From Pigoraptor vietnamica (taxonomy: Eukaryota > Opisthokonta > Filasterea), in contig CALSCQ010001716.1 in the NCBI GenBank assembly GCA_943704525.1, positions 1 to 44,199 of the forward strand: a stretch of 44,199 bases of DNA. Direction: 5' to 3'. A model generated the notes under the pieces. That model saw only the letters and a list, made by a program, of their open reading frames with translations. It had not been told where the DNA came from and ran no database searches. A program made the position numbers and the translations under genes. This document shows positions 22,801-30,988 of this stretch, one piece after another. Numbering within the stretch: the stretch's first letter is position 1; the number at the start of each line of letters is the position of its first letter.

Positions 22801-23131
22801 CTCCAATGGGGCTCACACATGCGTTCTGTTACTTCGTACAGCTGGCAGTCAAGGAGTACCAGCGCGGAGCCTCCTATCCCACTGCGCGGGCGTCGGCAAG
22901 ACCGCTGCCGCCCTCACTGCAGCGCGCGGGTGCGTGCGTGCGCGGCGCGCGCATGTATGTGCGTGCATGTGTGTGTGCAAACAACATTTCGGGCGATTAC
23001 TGATACGCATTCTGTGTATTGCAGCCGATGCGCCGCCGGGGGACCTCCGCGCCAGGCTGCAAGGGCTCGCGGCGGCTGCGACCGAGCTGCTTGGCGACGG
23101 CCTTGGGGACGAGGGAGACACTCGCGCGTAA
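19849..23131 (+). CDS. Long coiled-coil protein with a disordered Ser/Pro-rich N-terminus, unknown function
   Basis: Five exons: 19849-22248, 22333-22506, 22618-22767, 22842-22929 and 23025-23131 (972 residues). I chose the ATG at 19849; an in-frame ATG at 19636 would add a low-quality extension through the promoter. Residues 1-370 are disordered, rich in Ser, Pro, Thr and acidic clusters, with an internal duplication around RSQQTSRA (two copies about 40 residues apart). From about residue 385 to 900 the sequence is a nearly continuous coiled coil of Ala/Glu/Arg heptads (LEEYAFVLRREMRERDEERA, and REEIARLSAERGELVRELRA). A histidine/cysteine segment is absent. Such proteins are often centrosomal, basal-body or Golgi scaffolds, but I find no family signature. 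Its stop is 13 bases from the stop of the next, convergent gene. Confidence 0.8.
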
Positions 23132-23144
23132 TTCCTTTCACTCG

Positions 23145-25072
23145 TCACATGACGCTGCACTTGTCGCGCTGTTCGGCCTCCGCGACGAGCGCCTCATACT
23201 TGCGCAGCGCGTCCATGTACTCGCGCGGCGGCCACTGGTTCTCCTCGACGTATGCCGCGTCGTCGGGCGAAAGGTGCGCGAACTCGGGCTTGTTCTTGAG
23301 GGGCTGGTAATTTGTGCACACGAAGTGGCGGCAGAAGGTGGCGAGCTGGTCGGCGTTGTGCGCGCGGGCGCAGTTGAGGAGACCGATGATGTCGATGTCT
23401 GCCTTGGCGATGCTTTTCTCCACTGCGCGCTCGACGGCCTTGGAAATGTACAGCTCGCACAGGCTCAGCAGCACGGGCAGCCCGTGCATGTCCGCCAGCA
23501 CCAGGATGCCAACGGGGTCGCCTTCTTCGAGCGGCGCGATCGCGTGCCCCGTGTAGAGGAACTCGAGCACGGCGCGGAAGTTGTCGGCCGTCGTGCCCGC
23601 GATGTGGACGGGCCCACCGCCCGCGCCGTCTGCGAAAGCGCCGCCGAGCATGGAGCGCATGGCGGGGCAGCGGGCGTGGATAAGGGCGCGGTGGCCGCGG
23701 ATCAGCTGCCCGGCGACGACGAACGTCACGTCCGCCAGCGTCTCGCGATCGAGGAACATCTGGCGCGCGCGCGATCCCGACTCGTCGTTGAGCCACGTGC
23801 CTGGGTGTACACATGGCGAAATGAGCGCAAGAAACGGCATGGCGTAATTGCGCTGCAGAGGACGGAGACACAAAGGACGCCACGTCGGACTGTTCGCGGG
23901 CAGTGGGCGCCAAAGGGCCCGAAGCGCGGCGGGCTCACCTATGCTCGGGTTGAGGAATTGGTCGCCGCGTACGATGTTCTCGCACACGGTGACAAGGTGC
24001 GGGCACGAGAGGACGCGCGCGGCGTGAATGGTCTCTGGAATGGCGTCGCGCCCGTCGGCAATTGTGGCGCATCCCGTGTACAGGAACTCGAGCACCCGGC
24101 ACATGCCGCGCTGCGTGACGTCCGCCGCCATCCGCACGACCGTCGTCCCCGCGGCGTTGGTCTCCACCGATTCGATTCCCGGAATGCGCGCGCCCGGCTC
24201 GTAAAAGTCACCGAGGCCGCATCCGGGGCCCTGGACGCGGAAGAGGCGGCACATGAAGTCGCTCGCCGCGCAGAGGATCGTTTTGTGCGCCCGCACGGCG
24301 CGCTGCTCGGCGATGAACACGACGTCGGAGAAGGCGGGGGCGTCGAGCATCGTGCGCATGTCCTCGGCATAGGTGCTCGTGACGACGTTGATCCACGGCG
24401 CGTGGACGGGGAGGGGCAGCGCCGGCGGCAGTGGCAGCGGCTTGCCCTCCTTTTTGGACCGCACGCCAAACACCCCGCCCTTCCGCGCCCGCGCGCGCTT
24501 GGAGGGCGCTTGTGCGGTGCGAATGACAGTGTCGAAGAGCGCCTTGACGCCGTGCTGCGTGAGGGCGGAGACCTCGTGGTACGCGACGGCCCCAATCTCG
24601 TCCGCGACGGCCATTGCCTCGGCGTAGGTTACGGCCGTCTGCGCGCGATACACACAGTGAGGACATGTGGTGGGCGCGACAGCTCCAGTCGCGCACGTAC
24701 CTTCCCCACGGTCCGCAGGTCCGCCTTCGTGCCTACGAGCACAACGGGCGCATATGGACAGTAGTGCTGGAGTTCCGCGGTCCACTTGGATCGTATGTTT
24801 TCGAGCGAAGAGGGCGAGATGATGGAAAAGCACGCAATGAAAACGTCCGTTTGGGGATACGACAGTGGCCGCAGCCTGTCGTAGTCCTCCTGTCCGGCGG
24901 TGTCCCACACACTCAAATTGACTGGGCGCCCGTCGCACATGACGTTTGCGCTGTAGTTGTCGAACACAGTCGGTACGTACTCTCCGGGGAAGGCGTTTGT
25001 CGTGTAGGAAATCAGCAGGCAGCTCTTGCCCACGGACCCGTCGCCCACGACGACGCACTTGATGTTCTCCAT
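23145..25072 (-). CDS. Rho-type GTPase with two BTB domains (RhoBTB / Dictyostelium RacA-like) and a C-terminal CaaX box
   Basis: Three exons on the minus strand: 25072-24701, 24638-23939 and 23800-23145 (575 residues). Residues 1-175 are a canonical Rac-like GTPase: [48 protein letters not shown] basic linker (KRARARKGG) follows. BTB domain 1 has [20 protein letters not shown] and [11 protein letters not shown] domain 2 has [20 protein letters not shown] and [14 protein letters not shown]. RhoBTB proteins act as adaptors for Cullin-3 ubiquitin ligases. The protein ends KCSVM, a CaaX box that would allow prenylation. All catalytic motifs are intact, unlike many animal RhoBTBs. It is divergent from the aquaporin gene. 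Confidence 0.92.
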
Positions 25073-25388
25073 GGGTGTTCTCGGTGAGCGCGCAAAGCGG
25101 CGCTGCGTCTTTTCTGCGGCCGTGCGAGTTTGTGGGGCTGTGTTGCTGGCCGTCGGTCCACCACAGCAGCCTGCTTTTGTAGTCAGCCACTCACTATGGG
25201 CGCACTGAGGGCGCAATGTGATTGGTCGATTAAAATACATCAGTGACGACAGTAGGCCGTGCTCAGCCCCACACACGCAGCGTCACCGCGCTTTGTTTGG
25301 AAACTTGTTTTTGTGTCCTCAGCACATTCGTGGGCACGTACTTCGCATGGGTAAATGGAAAGCGACCTGGGATTTGTCCTATCAACAC

Positions 25389-25432
<44 letters not shown>

Positions 25433-25740
25433 TTTGGTTCTGGGGGAGACTAGGGGTGAGAGGATGCTTGACACTTCGGCGTGTGCGAGCGTACTTTGCG
25501 TCCGGTCGCTGCCATCGACAGCTGCGCGGCTGTTTTTAATGTCCCCCTTATCCTGCTGCACCTTTGCTGCTGTTGTTCGGCCCGTGCGATGCGTCGCCCG
25601 CTCCCCGGTGACTGTGGCGCGCATGGAATGGCGCGCGCTCGGTGCCAGTGCCATGTCCCATAAATAGCGCCGGTGTGCATTTCTCACTCCCACTGCGCTA
25701 TGCACTCAAGTCGTAGCCGCGTACGGAAGAGACATGCAGT
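25073..25740. promoter_or_regulatory. Divergent Rho-BTB / aquaporin intergenic region with a CCAAT box and a 40-T tract
   Basis: An inverted CCAAT (ATTGG) lies at 25221-25225, about 150 bases before the Rho-BTB start. A run of 40 T occupies 25392-25431. CCATAAATAGC near 25659 could be a TATA-like element for the aquaporin gene about 80 bases downstream. No gene is seen in between. Confidence 0.45.
25392..25431. repeat. Poly(T) tract of 40 bases
   Basis: An uninterrupted T run that stands out in GC-rich DNA. On the minus strand it is a 40-A tract. No target duplication or element body is recognisable beside it. Confidence 0.95.
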
Positions 25741-27113
25741 ATGGTTGCGGGCATGGCGCGCGATGAGGATGTCGGGAGCGGGCACGCGTCGTCGCAAGTG
25801 GCGGTGCCGGTGGTCGACATCAACGAGAGCACGCCGCTAAGGGCACGCAGACCCCAGGCCGACGGACAGGGGCAGAGGGAGGGCGCTGAGCGGCGCGGTG
25901 GCGAGGGCTCGTCGGGCGATGGAGGCGACCGGGCCGGGGCAGGCAGCGGAGGGAGTGCGGACGACAGGCACGGCGGTGGACACCACGCACGCGAGATGCG
26001 TCGCACGCAGGGTAATGTACCCACCGCCTTCAACTCCCGGCTGCAGTCGCCGAAACCCGAGTTTCACCGGATGTTTGTGGAGCTTATTGGCACAACCATT
26101 CTGACGTTTGTGCACGCGGGGCTCTCGCTGTTGCACCGTCGGTATGGGCCGACCGTGTTCACGCAGAGCGGTGGGTGTCGCAGCGCAGGGCCCGTGCAGG
26201 TCGGGTGCATGCTGCTAATGTCTGGTGTGTGCAGGGATTGCGTGGGCGAGCGGGACGACGCTCGTCTTCCTAATCTACTCGCTGGGGCACATCAGCGGCG
26301 CACACTTCAACCCCGCCATCACCTACGCTTTCACGGCGCGCGGATTGTTCCCGTGGCGCCGCGTGCCCCTGTACTGGGCCATGCAGTACGCTGGTGAGTG
26401 GGCGCGCGGCTTTGCAACGCATGCATGTGGTCGGCATAGTGACAGGGACGTGCAATCCTCCAGGCGGCTTCCTTGCGGCACTTCTGCTGATGGCATTCTT
26501 CGGCACGGTACGTGGCACTCGTCGCACGTGCAGTGTCCGGGTTGTTTGGATGCCCTGCGTGCGAGACACTCTCAGGCGGTCGCTGTCCGTTGTCTCGGGC
26601 ATTGTTTGCCGTGCATGCCGCTGACGAGTGCAAGCACGCAGCAACAAAATCTCGGCGCGAACCACCCCGAGCACGGATTCACGAACGTGGAAGCTTTCTT
26701 TTGGGAAACGATACTTTCATACATGCTGGTCTTTGTTGTATTGCACGTGACCGAGCGCGGCATGCTTGTGGGCCCAAACGCCGCGCTTGCCGTCGGCGCG
26801 CTTATCGCACAGGACGTCTACTTAGGCGCGTGAGTGTTGCGATCGATATCAAGTGAGCACGCCCAAGATGTCTCTCTAATGCACCCTTCATCCCCCCCCC
26901 GTCAGGCTGTACGGCGGCGGAAGCATGAATCCGGCGCGCTCGCTCGGCCCTGCTGTGCTCGGCGGGGAGGCAAGCGTCGTGTGGATATACGAACTCGCGC
27001 CTTTTCTCGGCGCCACGCTCGCGCTGGCGACTAACTACGTCACGGGGACGCGCGTGACAACCGAGGCTCTCAAGGCGGCTGGCGGCGAGGGCGAAAACGT
27101 CGAGGGGAAGTAA
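25741..27113 (+). CDS. Aquaporin (MIP family water/solute channel)
   Basis: Five exons: 25741-26170, 26235-26393, 26464-26507, 26642-26829 and 26906-27113 (342 residues). About 105 N-terminal residues are disordered, Gly/Asp/Arg-rich. Six hydrophobic segments follow. The two pore motifs are GHISGAHFNPAITYAF (first NPA) and GGGSMNPARSLGPAVL (second NPA, with the Arg of the selectivity filter). Full NPA motifs favour a water-type aquaporin over an aquaglyceroporin, but the other filter residues were not assigned. The long N-terminal extension is unusual for the family and could be regulatory. Exon 3 is only 44 bases. It converges on the MAPEG gene, with 99 bases between stops. Confidence 0.93.
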
Positions 27114-27212
27114 CAGCAGTGCTCGCGTCGACACGAAGATAAAAATTCACGAGCACAGGCACGTGCAACCATGGCAGTCCGTGACAGCGGTCGAGAGACA
27201 CCGCATTTTTTT

Positions 27213-28043
27213 TCAGCACGCAAGCCACATGACATAGAGCGTCAACACAAAACCCCCAAACCACAGCATCGAGCGCACCATGGCAATTGCCGGCGACACA
27301 CCCAGGATGTACACGACATTGTACAGCGCACGCGACACCATGTAGGCCGTCGCAAGGGGCGCGAGCGTATCCTCGTCGACGCCGCGCACGTGAGCTGCAA
27401 GCACGGCGGCGGCCCAGCCGGGGAAGTTCTCCATCCCGTTTAGGTGTGCGTAGTTGGCGCGCAGAATGAGTCGGCTGAACGGGGACTTGGCGAGGTTCGG
27501 GTTCGAGTTGTCCCACTGGCTGCGCGGCATCAGGTTGTTGTACTTTCCCGTGGTCTGGGGCAGTGTCGCCGTGAGTGGGGTGAGCAAGGCCGCAGACAGC
27601 GGAGTCACGATCTCAAAACACACCACGAGGTGCACAGCTATGGTCACAGGCACTCACGACAGCAACGCACAGTCATGGTCACAGGCACTCACGTGATCAC
27701 AACCACAAACAAGACATGATCACACGACACAGCAAGGCACAGTTATGCTCACAGGCACCCAAAGAGGCACACCGTCACGCTAACACAAGGAAGTACACTC
27801 GCTCAAGGAAGTACACAGCCATAGTCACCGACACAGGGAAGTACACAGTCATAGTCACAAGCCAAGGGAAGTACACAGTCATAGTCACAAGCCAAGGGAA
27901 GTACACAGTCATAGTCAGACACAGGGAAGTACACAGTGTTGATCAAAGGCACCCACAGCGAGGTACAGGAGGCCCTTGAGGAAGTGCGGCACGTAGGCCA
28001 GCACCAGCACCACGGGGATGCTCGCAAGCGACGTGGACACCAT
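27213..28043 (-). CDS. MAPEG-family membrane protein (microsomal glutathione transferase-like)
   Basis: Two exons on the minus strand: 28043-27953 and 27637-27213 (171 residues). Four hydrophobic helices are visible. The conserved core reads NLMPRSQWD, then LILRANYAHLNGMENFPGWA and VLAAHVRGVDE, the MAPEG signature with Arg, Asn and Glu that bind glutathione in active members. It lacks a signal that would separate glutathione transferase, peroxidase or scaffold roles. The splice junction was placed at GCTGTGG/GTGCC with acceptor CATAG, giving LYLAVAVHLVV. The donor is weak, so the join may shift by a few residues. The intron is filled by tandem repeats. Confidence 0.8.
27787..27945 (-). repeat. 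30-base tandem repeat in the MAPEG intron
   Basis: About five copies of a 30-base unit (GTACACAGTCATAGTCACAA then GCCAAGGGAA); two are identical (27841-27900) and the rest diverged. Looser repeats of GTCACAGGCACTCAC extend to 27640. On the coding strand each unit contains TGTGACTATGACTG, close to the true 3' end TGTGACCATAG. Confidence 0.9.
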
Positions 28044-28272
28044 GGCGGCAAGGTACGTCGAAGTGGGATGCAGGAGGAGCGGTGGACCATCTAAGCCCTT
28101 TTATACTGCTGCGTTGGATGCCCGTACACACGGCATCAAGGCGGAAAAATTTCCGCCATCCGCTCACGTCACCCTGTCCAGACACAGGTTCGGTTGGTGG
28201 CTGGTGTTGTCAACTGGCACTCGTTTCGTGGTTCAGTTCGGTGTGGCTGCGTTCACTCCCATACTGAGACAA

Positions 28273-28482
28273 ATGGGGCGCTCTGCAAAGACACACAAGC
28301 GCGCCCGCGCACCGGCGGGAGAAAAGGCGCCCGAAGACGCGGCCATGGCTGTGGACGGTGGCGAGGGGGATGCCCCTGCGGCCCCAAGCAGCGCGGGTGC
28401 GGGCGTCACAAAGGCCAAGCGCAAGGGGGCAACGAAGCAGGCCGCGCTCAAGAAGGCCATTGCCATTGCAAAGAAAAAATAG
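28273..28482 (+). CDS. Small basic protein of unknown function
   Basis: A single exon of 69 codons plus stop, starting AAATGGGGCGC. The protein is very basic at both ends: MGRSAKTHKRARAP at the start and TKAKRKGATKQAALKKA with AIAKKK at the end, joined by an acidic, Ala-rich middle (MAVDGGEGD). The pattern suggests a nuclear or nucleolar protein. It lies between the divergent MAPEG start (230 bases away) and the convergent RP2 stop (185 bases away). I cannot assign a family; composition and a plausible start context make it likely to be real. Confidence 0.55.
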   Translation: MGRSAKTHKRARAPAGEKAPEDAAMAVDGGEGDAPAAPSSAGAGVTKAKRKGATKQAALKKAIAIAKKK

Positions 28483-28667
28483 CCGGGAGCATGCGCGGTG
28501 TGTGCGCGTGTGCGAGCGCGCGTGCGTGCGCGTGTGCGCGTGTGGGTACGCGTGCTTGCTGCACAACATGGCAACAACTTCGACCTCACGGCATGACTTT
28601 CTTCCACTAAGATCACTTTGCTTTTTCTTTTTTTCTTCTTCTTCTTTGGTGTTGGGGCCAGTTGCCA

Positions 28668-30670
28668 TCACACTGCGGCACAGAGCGCCATGGTGCTGAA
28701 GAACTGCTCGATGGCCTTCGCCGCGCCCTCGCCCGCGGATACCGTGACGGCTGCCTCGAGGGCCGAAGACTCGGCGGCCCACGCGGTGGCAAGCGACCCG
28801 CACCCGTCCCCACATAGCACAAAGCCAACGACGGTACCTGCGCCCACCCGAATAAGTTGTAGGGACACAGGGAGACAATATGGCACATCATTCACATGCG
28901 CGCGCCCAGCGCCAGTTGCTCCCACCCTTCGCAGCCGCGGTGGCCAGCGCCTGCTTGTTGCTGCGTCCTTCAAAGAGGCGCTCGCAATGTGTCGCCGGAA
29001 CCTTAACGTCGCGAGTCTGGACAATTTTGAGCGCGTCCTTCTGCAGCCACATTGCGGTCAGTCACAATACAGCTGCACAGCGAGTCGGCGTCCATTGTAC
29101 TGCGCGTCGCACCTCCCGCCGGAGACGGGCCAGGAATGATCGCACGGCTGTCTGGTTTGCGCCGTGAGCGCCGCAGAAGACGACGAGGGCCACCTGCGCA
29201 CGGATGCATGCCCGGAGAGTAATGAGCGGAGACGTATGCGGTAGACGGCACAGTGCCACGCACCTCCTCTGACGGCTTCTTGCGCTCGCCAAGCGACAGG
29301 GGAACGTCGCTGTCTGCGTAGGCCGTGGACCAGCCCGAGACGCCCGCGTCGGCGGGGGGTGGCGGCACAATGGCGTCCATCGACACGGGCTGCGAGAACG
29401 GTGGTCAGCGATCCATCGCACGTGGCAGACAGAAGTGCGGAAAACCAACGCGAAATAACCACACAGACACACCTCTGGGATGATGTGCCAGTTGCTGTCA
29501 CCGGACGACGGCGTAAAGTCGTGGATGGTGCCCCACTCGTTGTGGTACATAGACAGCGACGCCGCCTCGAATTGCGCTGCAGAGCGCCTTGCATGTCAGC
29601 GCTGTGGGGGCGGCTGTGTGCGGGCGTATGTTCAACCCGATGCAAGTGTGTGGCAGCATACCTGCGAGGCCGTCGTAGTGTAGCTGGAGGCACGCGAAAT
29701 TCATCTCCGACGACGCCTCAATGATCGGCTGCGTGCGACAGAGAATGCCCACGTCGAACCTGCGGCAGTCGCGCGTCCTGCAGCCGCACATGCCAGTGCA
29801 ACGAGCCGTCAGCCCGGCGCCTTCGCAGCACTGCGCACCCCACGACTCACCGGAACTGCTGGCACGCAATCAGCACGCGGCAGTCGGTGCAATCGCGGAA
29901 GAACACGCTGTGGGCGAGAGAGTGGAGCATCAGCAGCATCAGCAGCGTGCCGGGATTACGCCCGTTGCAATCCGTGGCAATTTCCATCGACACACCTTCC
30001 CTTCACGGGACCGATGAAGAACCGGCAGTTCTTGCAGTCGTCGATTGTGATCGAGTCAGAGTTGTCACAGAGATAGACCGTGCAGTCCTGCGCATTGGTG
30101 TGCGTGCGTTTGTGTGAGTCAGAGTTGTCACAGAGATAGACCGTGCAGTCCTGCGCATTGGTGTGCGTGCGTTTGTGTGAGTGGCACATTTGTGTACAGT
30201 GTGCGTGCTTGTGTGCATGCAGGGTGACGGGAAGGAAGAAGGAAAGGGCAGCGTGACACGACTCGGCCCTCGCACCGTAAGGTTCTCAATGACAAAGTTG
30301 AAGCCGCGTATTCGGCCGGGCGCGCGGAACACCGTCTCTCCGCGCAGTTCGCTCAGCATGAAGTCCTTCGGGTCGGGCTTCTCCTGCGTGTCCCTGAAAC
30401 GCAACTCGCAGCACGGTGAGAGTGGCGCAGACAAGCATCCATTAACGGAGGAGAAGAATTTACAGTCTCGTCGCAGCGAACGGGAATGGCGATCAATGCC
30501 TTGCAGCAGTGCATAATGCGTGCAGCTGTTGCGGCAGAGTGAAGGCGGGCGAGTGCCGTCAAGACGCACCAGCTGTACTTTGCGGTGCCGTTGGGCTGCG
30601 CATCCCCCGTTGGAGGGGATCCGCCCGCTGCGCCGCCCGCCGCGCCCTCCTTCGACGACAAACAGCCCAT
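28668..30670 (-). CDS. RP2: RP2 (XRP2): TBCC-domain GTPase-activating protein for Arl3, ciliary
   Basis: Ten exons on the minus strand: 30670-30570, 30393-30276, 30087-29996, 29907-29851, 29777-29662, 29576-29473, 29389-29264, 29193-29113, 29040-28926 and 28837-28668 (359 residues; human RP2 has 350). MGCLSSKEG is a myristoylation/palmitoylation start, as in human. The TBCC beta-helix shows EKPDPKDFML, SITIDDCKNC, FFIGPVKGSV and ACQQFRTRDC, which contains the Gln and the Arg finger used on Arl3. RTQPIIEASS and TIHDFTPSSGDSNW follow, then a C-terminal NDPK-like domain (VALVVFCGAHGANQ). RP2 recycles lipidated cargo into cilia by discharging Arl3. Exon 3 has two possible acceptors because of a 63-base duplication. 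Confidence 0.94.
30053..30178 (-). repeat. Perfect 63-base tandem duplication across the RP2 exon 3 acceptor
   Basis: Copies 30053-30115 and 30116-30178 are identical. Each contains the end of intron 2 (AATGCGCAG on the coding strand) and the first 12 codons of exon 3 (DCTVYLCDNSDS). The unit is 21 codons long and open throughout, so using the first acceptor met by the spliceosome (exon start 30150) would add 21 residues without a frame change. Confidence 0.97.
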
Positions 30671-30988
30671 GGTGGACGCCAGGTTCTCTCGCTCCGTCCC
30701 GTTTTGTTGGGACGCCTTTTGCCACCACAGCCGCACATGCCACAATTTTGCAGCCGTGAAACGATTTGAATCACGACCCGTGCCACGTTACCGCGCAGAA
30801 TGGAGTTGGATGACGTGACCCCCTTGACGCCATGCAACGCAAGTAGCTCAATCCCCGTGTTCTCATGCCAACCGCACGGACGGCACAGCACAACAAGGCC
30901 GTGTGTGTGCGTGCAGGCACGTCGTGATTCGCGTGCGCACGCATGCAGAAAAGTCGGGTTGAAAACTTATGTAGTGAGCGCGTGTTAG
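30671..30988. other. Divergent RP2 / SIR2-like intergenic region
   Basis: This should hold both promoters. No E-box, CCAAT box or TATA box in good form is visible. TGACGTGAC at about 30815 is CRE-like. Confidence 0.4.

Noticed and set aside
23019-24764. 581-codon plus-strand frame opposite the Rho-BTB gene
   Set aside because: It is a shadow of third-codon G/C bias; the opposite strand encodes clear GTPase and BTB domains.
27787-27945. Regularly spaced repeats that could suggest a CRISPR array
   Set aside because: Units are directly adjacent with no unique spacers, lie in a eukaryotic intron and no cas genes exist.
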